DNA of 64,000 nt from Coriaria nepalensis. Its lineage: Eukaryota > Streptophyta > Magnoliopsida > Cucurbitales > Coriariaceae. This document shows positions 1 through 9,981 of this stretch, piece by piece; the first letter of the stretch is position 1; each line of letters begins with the position of its first letter. The stretch lies in the NCBI GenBank assembly GCA_027186245.1, contig CP114482.1:26617209-26681208 (forward strand), given 5' to 3'. The translations under genes and the position numbers were made by a program. Under the pieces are notes generated by a model. The model worked only from the letters and a program-made list of their open reading frames with translations. It made no database searches and was not told where the DNA came from.

Positions 1-3
1 CAA

Positions 4-143
4 GTGCGAAAAAAGATTTCGTTCGAATTTCTTGAAATGATTTAATTACTAAAAGAGACTCAATGACATGATTTCAAGGCTAAACAATGGATAATTTGCT
101 TGAAAACACCAATTGCAAGTTATGCACAAAAGTCTCGATTGAA
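4..143 (+). repeat. Monomer class A (first copy)
   Basis: First A monomer, used as reference; 140 bp here, 141 bp in most later copies. It opens with GTGCGAAAAAAGATTTCG and lacks the EcoRI site that C and D have at this place. The core is GACTC(A/G)ATGACATG followed by ATTTCAAGG, where the C after ATTT separates A from the other classes (ATTTTAAGG). The second half contains AACAATGGATAATTTGCTTG and AATTGCAAGTTATGCAC and ends CTCGATTGAA or, in the 9.6-32.4 kb zone, usually CTCGTTTAAA. By eye A and B vary more between HOR copies than C does. Variants in the A head (TTCGTTCG, TTCGTTTAA, TTCCTTCG, CTCGTTT) are the best markers of local HOR families. Confidence 0.93.
57..85 (+). other. Conserved monomer core shared by all four classes (first copy)
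   Basis: The stretch GACTCAATGACATGATTT followed by (T/C)AAGGCTAAAC recurs in every monomer class, about once per 142 bp, roughly 50-80 bases into each monomer. It is the part of the monomer where A, B, C and D differ least. Conservation of one box across otherwise diverged monomers is compatible with a protein-binding or nucleosome-positioning constraint, but nothing in the sequence identifies a binding protein. It does not match the vertebrate CENP-B box. Confidence 0.7.
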
Positions 144-285
144 GATCGAAAATAGAATTTGTTCAAAATGCTTTCAAATGATTTGATCACTAGAAGAGAC
201 TCAATGACATGATTTTAAGTCTAAAAAGATGCATAGTTGCCTTCAATTATTGAATTGAAAGTTCTGAAAGAAAGTCGTGTTTGAA
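144..285 (+). repeat. Monomer class B (first copy)
   Basis: First B monomer, 142 bp. It opens GA(T/G)CGAAAATAGAATTTG and continues GTTCAAAATGCTTTCAAATG, or TTCGTAATGGTTTTAAATG in the 9.6-32.4 kb zone. It shares the GACTCAATGACATGATTTT core and then has AAAAAGATGCATAGTTGCC. Its distinctive element is an 18-bp dyad, TTCAATTATTGAATTGAA (7-bp arms around ATTG), at 242-259, followed by a GTTCTGAACGAAAG tail, read here as GTTCTGAAAGAAAG. In later zones the dyad is altered to CAATTGTTGAATTGG or TAATTGGTGAATTGC. The GAACGAAAGTCGTGTTTGAA end is shared in part with C. Confidence 0.93.
242..259 (+). repeat. Short inverted repeat in B monomers (first copy)
   Basis: TTCAATT-ATTG-AATTGAA is a perfect 7-bp dyad with a 4-base loop. 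It recurs in most B monomers of 1-9 kb and 32.4-64 kb, about every 569 bp. Local variants include TTCAATTGTTGAATTGG (arms partly broken), TTAATTGGTGAATTGC in many 10.4-32 kb copies, and AATTATCGAATTG at about 41.2 and 42.05 kb. It could form a small hairpin, but this is a weak structure. Confidence 0.75.
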
Positions 286-429
286 GTGCGAAAAAATAGA
301 ATTCTTTCTAATTACTTTTAATTGATTTAATGACTAGAGAAGACTCGATAACATGATTTTAAGAATAAACAAACGCATAATTGCCTTCAATAGATCAATT
401 GCATGTTTTACACAAAAGTCGTGTTTGAA
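286..429 (+). repeat. Monomer class C (first copy)
   Basis: First C monomer, the longest class at 144 bp. It opens GTGCGAAAAAATAGAATTC with an EcoRI site at 299, then TTTCGAATTACTTTTAATTG (TTTCTAATT in this copy). The core has the order ACTAGAGAAGACTCAATGAC, against ACTAGAAGAGACTC in B. The second half reads AAACAAACGCATAATTGCC, GATCAATTGCATGTTTTGC and ACAAAAGTCGTGTTTGAA. C is the most uniform class along the window: the same text recurs with only scattered single-base changes. One counted copy is 44/144 G+C (31%). Confidence 0.93.
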
Positions 430-571
430 ATGCGAAAATAGAATTCGTTTGGATTGATTTCGAATGATTTACTGACTAAAAGTGACTCAATGACATGATT
501 TTAAGGCTATACAAATGCCTAGTTGCCTTCAAAAGATCCATTGCAAATTATGCACGAAAGTATTAGTTCAA
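430..571 (+). repeat. Monomer class D (first copy)
   Basis: First D monomer, 142 bp. It opens ATGCGAAAATAGAATTCG with an EcoRI site at 441, 142 bp after the C site and about 426 bp before the next C site. It continues GATTTCGAATGATTTACTG, ACTAAAAGTGACTCAATGAC and GGCTATACAAATGCCTAG, then TTGCCTTCAAAAGATCCATT. The tail has several families: GCACGAAAGTATTGGTTCAA (TATTAGTTCA in this copy), GCACAAAAGCCGTGGTTCAG, GTACAAAAGCCGTGG and GCCGTGATTGAGG. The middle exists in a normal form (CTATACAAATGCCTAGTTG) and a B-like form (CTAAAAAGATGCATAGTTG) confined mainly to 9.6-32.4 kb. C and D look closest to each other of all pairs in the first 50 bases. Confidence 0.93.
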
Positions 572-1004
572 GTGCGAAAAAAGATTTCGTTCGAATTTCT
601 GGAAATGATTTAATTACGAAAAGAGACTCAATGACATGATTTCAAGGCTAAACAATGGATAATTTGCTTGAAAACACCAATTGCAAGTTATGCACAAAAG
701 TCTCGATTGAAGATCGAAAATAGAATTTGTTCAAAATGCTTTCAAATGATTTGATGACTAGAAGAGACTCAATGACATGATTTTAAGGCTAAAAAGATGC
801 ATAGTTGCCTTCAATTATTGAATTGAAAGTTCTAAACGAAAGTAGTGTTTGAAGTGCGAAAAAATAGAATTCTTTCGAATTACTTTTAATTGATTTAATG
901 ACTAGAGAAGACTCAATGACATGATTTTAAGGCTAAACAAACGCATAATTGCCTTCAATAGATCAATTGCATGTTTTGCACAAAAGTCGTGTTTGAAATG
1001 CGAA

Positions 1005-2141
1005 AATAGAATTCGTTTGAATTGATTTCGAATGATTTACTGACTAAAAGTAACTCAATGACATGATTTTAAGGCTATACAAATGCCTAGTTGCCTTCTA
1101 AAGATCCATTGCAAATTATGCACAAAAGCCGTGGTTCAGGTGCGAAAAAAGATTTCGTTTAATTTCTTCGAAATGATTTAATTACTAGAAGATACTCGAT
1201 GACATGATTTCAAGGCTAAACAATGGATAATTTGCTTGAATTGATCAATTGCAAGTTATGCACAAAAGTCTCGATTGAAGAGCGAAAATAGAATTTGTTC
1301 GTAATGCTTTTAAATGATTTGCTGACTAGAAAAGACTCAATGACATGATTTTAAGGCTAAAAAGATGCATAATTGCCTTCAATTATTGAATTGAAAGTTC
1401 TGAACGAAAGTCGTGTTTGAAGTGCGAAAAAATAGAATTCTTTCGAATTACTTTTAGTTGATTTAATGACTAGAGAAGACTCAATGACATGATTTTAAGG
1501 CTAAACAAACGCATAATTGACTTCAATAGATCAATTGCATGTTTTGCACAAAAGTCGTGTTTGAAATGCGAAAATAGAATTCATTTGAATTGATTTCGAA
1601 TGATTTACTGACTAAAAGTGACTCAATGACATGATTTTAAGATTATACAAATGCCTAGTTGCCTTCAAAAGATCCATTGCAAATTATGCACGAAAGTATT
1701 GGTTCAAGTGCGAAAAAAGATTTCGTTTGAATTTTTTTGAAATGATTTAATTACTAAAAGAGACTCAATGACATGATTTCAAGGCTAAACAATGGATAAT
1801 TTGCTTGAAAACATCAATTGCAAGTTATGCACAAAAGTCTCGATTGAAGAGCGAAAATAGAATTTGTTCAAAATGCTTTCAAATGATTTGATAACTAGAA
1901 GAGACTCAATGACATGATTTTAAGGCTAAAAAGATGCATAGTTGCTTTCAATTATTGAATTGAAAGTTCTGAACGAAAGTCGTGTTTCAAGTGCGAAAAA
2001 ATAGAATTCTTTCGAATTACTTTTAATTGATTTAATGACTAGAGAAGACTCAATGACATGATTTTAAGGCTAAACAAACGCATAATTGCCTTCAATAGAT
2101 CAATTGCATGTTTTGCACAAAAGTCGTGTTTACAATGCGAA
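1005..2141 (+). repeat. 1,137-bp two-HOR unit, copy 1
   Basis: Two consecutive HORs (anchors 1197 and 1766) recur 1,137 bp downstream. Shared private markers include AGTAACTC and CCTTCTAAAG in D (1,051 and 1,095), the A head TTCGTTTAATTTCTTCG, GAATTGATCAATTGC in A, GCTGACTAGAAAAG in B, AGATTATACAAATG in D and a T-rich A head at 1,727. By eye, copies 1 and 2 differ at few positions, for example AATTGACTTC (1,517) against AATTGCCTTC, and GTTTGAAATGCG (1,000) against GTTTACAATGCG. Edges are approximate because flanking HORs are similar. Confidence 0.85.
1239..1250 (+). repeat. 12-bp perfect palindrome in A variant
   Basis: AATTGATCAATT is a perfect palindrome created by GAATTGATCAATTGC where other A monomers have GAATAGATC or GAAAACATC. 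It occurs at 1,239, 2,376 and 3,513, exactly 1,137 bp apart, so it marks the three copies of the two-HOR unit and was not seen elsewhere in the window. Confidence 0.85.
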
Positions 2142-3278
2142 AATAGAATTCGTTTGAATTGATTTCGAATGATTTACTGACTAAAAGTAACTCAATGACA
2201 TGATTTTAAGGCTATACAAATGCCTAGTTGCCTTCTAAAGATCCATTGCAAATTATGCACAAAAGCCGTGGTTCAGGTGCGAAAAAAGATTTCGTTTAAT
2301 TTCTTCGAAATGATTTAATTACTAGAAGATACTCGATGACATGATTTCAAGGCTAAACAATGGATAATTTGCTTGAATTGATCAATTGCAAGTTATGCAC
2401 AAAAGTCTCGATTGAAGAGCGAAAATAGAATTTGTTCGTAATGCTTTTAAATGATTTGCTGACTAGAAAAGACTCAATGACATGATTTTAAGGCTAAAAA
2501 GATGCATAATTGCCTTCAATTATTGAATTGAAAGTTCTGAACGAAAGTCGTGTTTGAAGTGCGAAAAAATAGAATTCTTTCGAATTACTTTTAGTTGATT
2601 TAATGACTAGAGAAGACTCAATGACATGATTTTAAGGCTAAACAAACGCATAATTGCCTTCAATAGATCAATTGCATGTTTTGCACAAAAGTCGTGTTTG
2701 AAATGCGAAAATAGAATTCATTTGAATTGATTTCGAATGATTTACTGACTAAAAGTGACTCAATGACATGATTTTAAGATTATACAAATGCCTAGTTGCC
2801 TTCAAAAGATCCATTGCAAATTATGCACGAAAGTATTGGTTCAAGTGCGAAAAAAGATTTCGTTTGAATTTTTTTGAAATGATTTAATTACTAAAAGAGA
2901 CTCAATGACATGATTTCAAGGCTAAACAATGGATAATTTGCTTGAAAACATCAATTGCAAGTTATGCACAAAAGTCTCGATTGAAGAGCGAAAATAGAAT
3001 TTGTTCAAAATGCTTTCAAATGATTTGATAACTAGAAGAGACTCAATGACATGATTTTAAGGCTAAAAAGATGCATAGTTGCTTTCAATTATTGAATTGA
3101 AAGTTCTGAACGAAAGTCGTGTTTCAAGTGCGAAAAAATAGAATTCTTTCGAATTACTTTTAATTGATTTAATGACTAGAGAAGACTCAATGACATGATT
3201 TTAAGGCTAAACAAACGCATAATTGCCTTCAATAGATCAATTGCATGTTTTGCACAAAAGTCGTGTTTACAATGCGAA
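2142..3278 (+). repeat. 1,137-bp two-HOR unit, copy 2
   Basis: Second copy (anchors 2334 and 2903), with the same private markers as copy 1: TTCGTTTAATTTCTTCG, GAATTGATCAATTGC, AGATTATACAAATG, TTGATAACTAG and GTTTCAAGTGCG at 3,122. Together with copy 1 and the partial third copy it forms a short tandem of two-HOR units, probably made by unequal exchange in units of two HORs. Confidence 0.85.
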
Positions 3279-3640
3279 AATAGAATTCGTTTGAATTGAT
3301 TTCGAATGATTTACTGACTAAAAGTAACTCAATGACATGATTTTAAGGCTATACAAATGCCTAGTTGCCTTCTAAAGATCCATTGCAAATTATGCACAAA
3401 AGCCGTGGTTCAGGTGTGAAAAAAGATTTCGTTTAATTTCTTCGAAATGATTTAATTACTAGAAGATACTCGATGACATGAGTTCAAGGCTAAACAATGG
3501 ATAATTTGCTTGAATTGATCAATTGCAAGTTATGCACAAAAGTCTCGATTGAAGAGCGAAAATAGAATTTGTTCGTAATGCTTTTAAATGATTTGCTGAA
3601 TAGAAAAGACTCAATGACATGATTTTAAGGCTAAAAAGAT
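3279..3640 (+). repeat. 1,137-bp two-HOR unit, partial copy 3
   Basis: The third copy starts with the same D markers (AGTAACTC, CCTTCTAAAG) and the same A head. It carries AGGTGTGAAAA instead of AGGTGCGAAAA at 3,413 and CATGAGTTCAAGG at 3,477. It loses identity within the B monomer: GCTGAATAGAAAAG at 3,595 and GATGCATAGTTG instead of GATGCATAATTG at about 3,640. Confidence 0.75.
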
Positions 3641-3689
3641 GCATAGTTGCCTTCAATTATTGAATTGAAAGTTCTGAACGAAAGTCAGG

Positions 3690-6000
3690 TTTGAAGTGCG
3701 AAAAAATAGAATTCTTTCGAATTACTTTTAATTGATTTAATGACTAGAGAAGACTCAATGACATGATTTGAAGGCTAAACAAACGCATAATTGCCTTCAA
3801 TAGATCAATTGCATGTTTTGCACAAAAGTCGTGTTTGAAATGCTAAAATAGAATTCGTTTGAATTGATTTCGAATGATTTACTGACTAAAAGTGACTCAA
3901 TGACATGATTTTAAGGCTATACAAATGCCTAGTTGCCTTCAAAAGATCCATTGCAAATTATGTACAAAAGCCGTGGTTCAGGTGTGAAAAAAGATTTCGT
4001 TTAAATTTCTTTGAAATGATTTAATTACTAGAAGAGACTCCATGACATGATTTCAAGGCTAAACAATGGATAATTTGCTTGAATAGATCAATTGCAAATT
4101 ATGCACAAAAGTCTCGATTGAAGAGCGAAAATAGAATTTGTTCAAAATGCTTTAAAACAATTTGATGACTAGAAGAGACTCAATGACATGATTTTAAGGC
4201 TAAAAAGATGCATAGTTGCCTTCAATTATTGAATTGAAAGTTCTGAACGAAAGTCGTGTTTGAAGTGCGAAAAAATAGAATTCTTTCGAATTACTTTGAA
4301 TTGATTTAATGACTAGAGAAGACTCAATGACATTATTTCAAGGATAAAAAAACGCATAATTGCCTTCAATAGATCAATTGCATGTTTTGCACAAAAGTCG
4401 TGTTTGAAATGCGAAAATAGAATTCGTTTGAATTGATTTCGAATGATTTACTGACTAAAAGTGACTCAATGACATGATTTTAAGGCTATACAAATGCCTA
4501 GTTGCCTTCAAAAGATCCATTGCAAATTATGTACAAAAGCCGTGGTTCAGGTGTGAAAAAAGATTTCGTTTAAATTTCTTTGAAATGATTTAATTACTAG
4601 AAGAGACTCGATGACATGATTTCAAGGCTAAACAATGGATAATTTGCTTGAATAGATCAATTGCAAGTTATGCACAAAAGTCTCGATTAAAGAGTGAAAA
4701 TAGAATTTGTTCAAAATGCTTCCAAATGATTTGATGACTAGAAGAGACTCAATGACATGATTTTAAGGCTAAAAAGATGCATAGTTGCCTTCAATTATTG
4801 AATTGAAAATTCTGAACGAAAGTCGTGTTTGAAGTGCGAAAAAATAGAATTCTTTCGAATTACTTTTAATTGATTTAATGACTAGAGAAGACTCAATGAC
4901 ATGATTTCAAAGCTAAAAAAACGCATAATTGCCTTCAATAGATCAATTGCATGTTTTGCACAAAAGTCGTGTTTGAAATGCGAAAATAGAATTCGTTTGA
5001 ATTGATTTCGAATGATTTACTGACTAAAAGTGACTCAATGACATGATTTCAAGGCTATACAATTGCCTAGTTGCCTTCAAAAGATCCATTGCAAATTATG
5101 GACAAAAGCCGTGGTTCAAGTGTGAAAAAATATTTCGTTTAAATTTCTTTGAAATGATTTAATTACTGGAAGAGACTCGATGACATGATTTCAAGGCTAA
5201 ACAATGGATAATTTGCGTGAATAGATCAATTGCAAGTTAAGCACAAAAGTCTCGTTTAAAGAGCGAAAATAGAATTTGTTCAAAATGCTTTCAAACGATT
5301 TGATGCCTAGAAGAGACTCAATGACATGATTTTAGGGCTAAAAAGATGCATAGTTGCCTTCAATTGTTGAATTGGAAGTTCTGAACGAAAGTCGTGTTTG
5401 AAGTGCGAAAAAATAGAATTCTTTCGAATTACTTTTAATTGATTTAATGACTAGAGAAGACTCAATGACATGATTTTAAGGCTAAACAAACGCATAATTG
5501 CCTTCAATAGATCAATTGCATGTTTTGCACAAAAGTCGTGTTTGAAATGCGAAAATAGAATTCGTTGGAATTGATTTCGAATGATTTACTGACTAAAAGT
5601 GACTCAATGACATGATTTTAAGGCTAAAAAGATGCATAGTCGCATTTAAAAGATCCATTGCAAATTATTCACGAAAGTATTGGTTCAAGTGCGAAAAAAG
5701 ATTTCGTTCGAATTTCTTTGAAATGATTTAATTACTAAAAGAGACTCAATGACATGATTTCAAGGCTAAACAATGGATAATTTGCTTGAATAGATCAATT
5801 GCAAGTTATGCACAAAAGTCTCGTTTAAAGAGCGAAAATAGAATTTGTTCGTAATGGTTTTAAATGATTTGATGACTAGAAGAGACTCAATGACATGATT
5901 TTCAGGCGAAAAAGATGCATAGTTGCCTTCAATTGTTGAATTGGAGGTTCTGAACGAAAGTCGTGTTTGAAGTGCGAAAAAATAGAATTCTTTCGAATTA
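3690..6000 (+). repeat. 2.3-kb multi-HOR block, copy 1 (offset 3,981 bp)
   Basis: About four HORs (anchors 4040, 4609, 5178, 5747) recur 3,981 bp downstream. Matching private markers are TGCTAAAATAG (3,841 and 7,822), ACATTATTTCAAGGATAAA (4,330 and 8,311), AATTACTGGAAGAG (5,161 and 9,142), TTTAGGGCTA (5,331 and 9,312), CGCATTTAAA (5,641 and 9,622) and TTCAGGCGAAAAAG (5,901 and 9,882). Scattered single-base differences, such as TATGGACAAAAG against TATGTACAAAAG at 5,099, show the copies have since diverged. Identity ends near 6,001, where ACTTTTAATTG faces ACATTTAATTG. Confidence 0.88.
5621..5645 (+). repeat. D monomer with B-like middle (leftmost copy)
   Basis: In this D monomer CTATACAAATGCCTAGTTG is replaced by CTAAAAAGATGCATAGTCGC, which matches the B monomer at the equivalent position, followed by ATTTAAAAGATCC and then the D tail. 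It is a short tract of B sequence inside D, as produced by gene conversion or a double exchange between monomer classes. This is the only example left of 9.6 kb, and its partner lies at about 9,602. Confidence 0.8.
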
Positions 6001-6530
6001 CTTTTAATTGATTTAATGACTAGAGAAGACTCAATGACATGATTTGAAGGCTAAACAAACGCATAATTGCCTTCAATAGATCAATTGCATGTTTTGCACA
6101 AAAGTCGTGTTTGAAATGGGAAAATAGAATTCGTTTGAATTGATTTCGAATGATTTACTGACTAAAAGTGACTCAATGACATGATTTTAAGGCTATACAA
6201 ATGCCTAGTTGCCTTCAAAAGATCCATTGCAAATTATGCACAAAAGCCGTGGTTCAGGTGCGAAAAAAGATTTCGTTTAAATTTCTTTGAAATGATTTAA
6301 TTACTAGAAGACACTCGATTACATGATTTCAAGGCTAAACAATGGATAATTTGCTTGGATACATCAATTGCAAGTTATGCACAAAAGTGTCGATTGAAGA
6401 GCGAAAATAGAATTTGTTCAATATGCTATCAAATGATTTGATGACTAGAAGAGACTCAATGACATGATTTTAAGGCTAAAAAGATGCATAGTTGCCTTCA
6501 ATTATTGAATTGAAAGTTCTGAACGAAAGT

Positions 6531-7098
6531 CAGGTTTGAAGTGCGAAAAAATAGAATTCTTTCGAATTACTTTTAATTGATTTAATGACTAGAGAAGACT
6601 CAATGACATGATATTAAGGCTAAACAAACGCATAATTGCCTTCAATAGATCAATTGCATGTTTTGCACAAAAGTCGTGTTTGAAATGGGAAAATAGAATT
6701 CGTTTGAATTGATTTCGAATGATTTACTGACTAAAAGTGACTCAATGACATGATTTTAAGGCTATACAAATGCCTAGTTGCCTTCAAAAGACCCATTGCA
6801 AATTATGCTCGAAAGTATTGGTTCAAGTGTGCAAAAAGATTTCGTTCGAGTTTCTTGAAATGATTTAATTACTAAAAGAGACTCAATGACATGATTTCAA
6901 GGCTAAACAATGGATAATTTGCTTGAAAACATCAATTGCAAGTTATGCACAAAAGTCTCGATTGAAGAGCGAAAATAGAATTTGTTCAAAATTCTTTCAA
7001 ATGATTTGATGAGTAGAAGAGACTCAATGACATGATTTTAAGGCTAAAAAGAGGCATAGTTGCCTTCAATTATTGAATTGAAAGTTCTGAACGAAAGT
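6531..7098 (+). repeat. Tandem 568-bp HOR duplication, copy 1
   Basis: A complete HOR that appears identical, base for base by eye, to the next one. Private markers are GTCAGGTTTG (6,529), CATGATATTAAGG (6,606), GAAATGGGAAAATAG (6,681), AAAGACCCATTGC (6,787), TTATGCTCGAAAG, GTGTGCAAAAAG, TCGAGTTTCTTG, AAATTCTTTC, GATGAGTAGAAG and AGAGGCATAG. All of them recur 568 bp later. This is among the youngest adjacent duplications in the window. Confidence 0.9.
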
Positions 7099-7666
7099 CA
7101 GGTTTGAAGTGCGAAAAAATAGAATTCTTTCGAATTACTTTTAATTGATTTAATGACTAGAGAAGACTCAATGACATGATATTAAGGCTAAACAAACGCA
7201 TAATTGCCTTCAATAGATCAATTGCATGTTTTGCACAAAAGTCGTGTTTGAAATGGGAAAATAGAATTCGTTTGAATTGATTTCGAATGATTTACTGACT
7301 AAAAGTGACTCAATGACATGATTTTAAGGCTATACAAATGCCTAGTTGCCTTCAAAAGACCCATTGCAAATTATGCTCGAAAGTATTGGTTCAAGTGTGC
7401 AAAAAGATTTCGTTCGAGTTTCTTGAAATGATTTAATTACTAAAAGAGACTCAATGACATGATTTCAAGGCTAAACAATGGATAATTTGCTTGAAAACAT
7501 CAATTGCAAGTTATGCACAAAAGTCTCGATTGAAGAGCGAAAATAGAATTTGTTCAAAATTCTTTCAAATGATTTGATGAGTAGAAGAGACTCAATGACA
7601 TGATTTTAAGGCTAAAAAGAGGCATAGTTGCCTTCAATTATTGAATTGAAAGTTCTGAACGAAAGT
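7099..7666 (+). repeat. Tandem 568-bp HOR duplication, copy 2
   Basis: Second copy of the HOR at 6,531-7,098, with all the same private markers. Downstream of about 7,666 the sequence switches to GTCGTGTTTG in place of GTCAGGTTTG and becomes the start of the 3,981-bp-offset block. The two duplications therefore abut at a B-C junction. Confidence 0.9.
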
Positions 7667-7670
7667 CGTG

Positions 7671-9981
7671 TTTGAAGTGCGAAAAAATAGAATTCTTTCG
7701 AATTACTTTTAATTGATTTAATGACTAGAGAAGACTCAATGACATGATTTGAAGGCTAAACAAACGCATAATTGCCTTCAATAGATCAATTGCATGTTTT
7801 GCACAAAAGTCGTGTTTGAAATGCTAAAATAGAATTCGTTTGAATTGATTTCGAATGATTTACTGACTAAAAGTGACTCAATGACATGATTTTAAGGCTA
7901 TACAAATGCCTAGTTGCCTTCAAAAGATCCATTGCAAATTATGTACAAAAGCCGTGGTTCAGGTGTGAAAAAAGATTTCGTTTAAATTTCTTTGAAATGA
8001 TTTAATTACTAGAAGAGACTCCATGACATGATTTCAAGGCTAAACAATGGATAATTTGCTTGAATAGATCAATTGCAAATTATGCACAAAAGTCTCGATT
8101 GAAGAGCGAAAATAGAATTTGTTCAAAATGCTTTAAAACGATTTGATGACTAGAAGAGACTCAATGACATGATTTTAAGGCTAAAAAGATGCATAGTTGC
8201 CTTCAATTATTGAATTGAAAGTTCTGAACGAAAGTCGTGTTTGAAGTGCGAAAAAATAGAATTCTTTCGAATTACTTTGAATTGATTTAATGACTAGAGA
8301 AGACTCAATGACATTATTTCAAGGATAAAAAAACGCATAATTGCCTTCAATAGATCAATTGCATGTTTTGCACAAAAGTCGTGTTTGAAATGCGAAAATA
8401 GAATTCATTTGAATTGATTTCGAATGATTTACTGACTAAAAGTGACTCAATGACATGATTTTAAGGCTATACAAATGCCTAGTTGCCTTCAAAAGATCCA
8501 TTGCAAATTATGTACAAAAGCCGTGGTTCAGGTGTGAAAAAAGATTTCGTTTAAATTTCTTTGAAATGATTTAATTACTAGAAGAGACTCGATGACATGA
8601 TTTCAAGGCTAAACAATGGATAATTTGCTTGAATAGATCAATTGCAAGTTATGCACAAAAGTCTCGATTAAAGAGTGAAAATAGAATTTGTTCAAAATGC
8701 ATCCAAATGATTTGATGACTAGAAGAGACTCAATGACATGATTTTAAGGCTAAAAAGATGCATAGTTGCCTTCAATTATTGAATTGAAAATTCTGAACGA
8801 AAGTCGTGTTTGAAGTGCGAAAAAATAGAATTCTTTCGAATTACTTTTAATTGATTTAATGACTAGAGAAGACTCAATGACATGATTTCAAAGCTAAAAA
8901 AACGCATAATTGCCTTCAATAGATCAATTGCATGTTTTGCACAAAAGTCGTGTTTGAAATGCGAAAATAGAATTCGTTTGAATTGATTTCGAATGATTTA
9001 CTGACTAAAAGTGACTCAATGACATGATTTCAAGGCTATACAATTGCCTAGTTGCCTTCAAAAGATCCATTGCAAATTATGTACAAAAGCCGTGGTTCAG
9101 GTGTGAAAAAATATTTCGTTTAAATTTCTTTGAAATGATTTAATTACTGGAAGAGACTCGATGACATGATTTCAAGGCTAAACAATGGATAATTTGCGTG
9201 AATAGATCAATTGCAAGTTAAGCACAAAAGTCTCGTTTAAAGAGCGAAAATAGAATTTGTTCAAAATGCTTTCAAACGATTTGATGCCTAGAAGAGACTC
9301 AATGACATGATTTTAGGGCTAAAAAGATGCATAGTTGGCTTCAATTGTTGAATTGGAAGTTCTGAACGAAAGTCGTGTTTGAAGTGCGAAAAAATAGAAT
9401 TCTTTCGAATTACTTTTAATTGATTTAATGACTAGAGAAGACTCAATGACATGATTTTAAGGCTAAACAAACGCATAATTGCCTTCAATAGATCAATTGC
9501 ATGTTTTGCACAAAAGTCGTGTTTGAAATGCGAAAATAGAATTCGTTTGAATTGATTTCGAATGATTTACTGACTAAAAGTGACTCAATGACATGATTTT
9601 AAGGCTAAAAAGATGCATAGTCGCATTTAAAAGATCCATTGCAAATTATGCACGAAAGTATTGGTTCAAGTGCGAAAAAAGATTTCGTTCGAATTTCTTT
9701 GAAATGATTTAATTACTAAAAGAGACTCAATGACATGATTTCAAGGCTAAACAATGGATAATTTGCTTGAATAGATCAATTGCAAGTTATGCACAAAAGT
9801 CTCGTTTAAAGAGCGAAAATAGAATTTGTTCGTAATGGTTTTAAATGATTTGATGACTAGAAGAGACTCAATGACATGATTTTCAGGCGAAAAAGATGCA
9901 TAGTTGCCTTCAATTGTTGAATTGGAGGTTCTGAACGAAAGTCGTGTTTGAAGTGCGAAAAAATAGAATTCTTTCGAATTA
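7671..9981 (+). repeat. 2.3-kb multi-HOR block, copy 2 (offset 3,981 bp)
   Basis: Second copy of the block at 3,690-6,000, with anchors 8021, 8590, 9159 and 9728, each exactly 3,981 bp after its partner. Differences include GAATTCATTTG (8,402) for GAATTCGTTTG, GCATCCAAATG (8,699) for GCTTCCAAATG, GTTGGCTTC (9,335) for GTTGCCTTC, and AAAACGATTTG for AAAACAATTTG. The distance equals seven HORs, so the copy preserves the ABCD register. Confidence 0.88.

Larger units (their letters stand above)
1..9602 (+). repeat. Array zone 1: normal D monomers, several local duplications
   Basis: HOR anchors run from 61 to 9,159. D monomers carry the normal CTATACAAATGCCTAG middle, with one exception at 5,621-5,645 that has the B-like middle. 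A monomers end mostly CTCGATTGAAGAGCG, B monomers keep the CAATTATTGAATTG dyad, and D tails alternate between the GTATTGGTTCAA and GCCGTGGTTCAGG families. The zone contains the 1,137-bp units (1.0-3.6 kb), the 3,981-bp-offset duplication (3.69-6.0 and 7.67-9.98 kb) and the tandem HOR copy at 6.53-7.67 kb. The right edge is where B-patched D monomers become frequent. Nothing else is present in this stretch. Confidence 0.75.

Noticed and set aside
5326..5340. TTTAGGG, the plant-type telomere unit, in some B monomers (also about 9,312, 50,551, 53,399, 63,786)
   Set aside because: It is a single G-for-A change in TTTAAGGCT, never in tandem, so it is not telomeric or interstitial telomere sequence.
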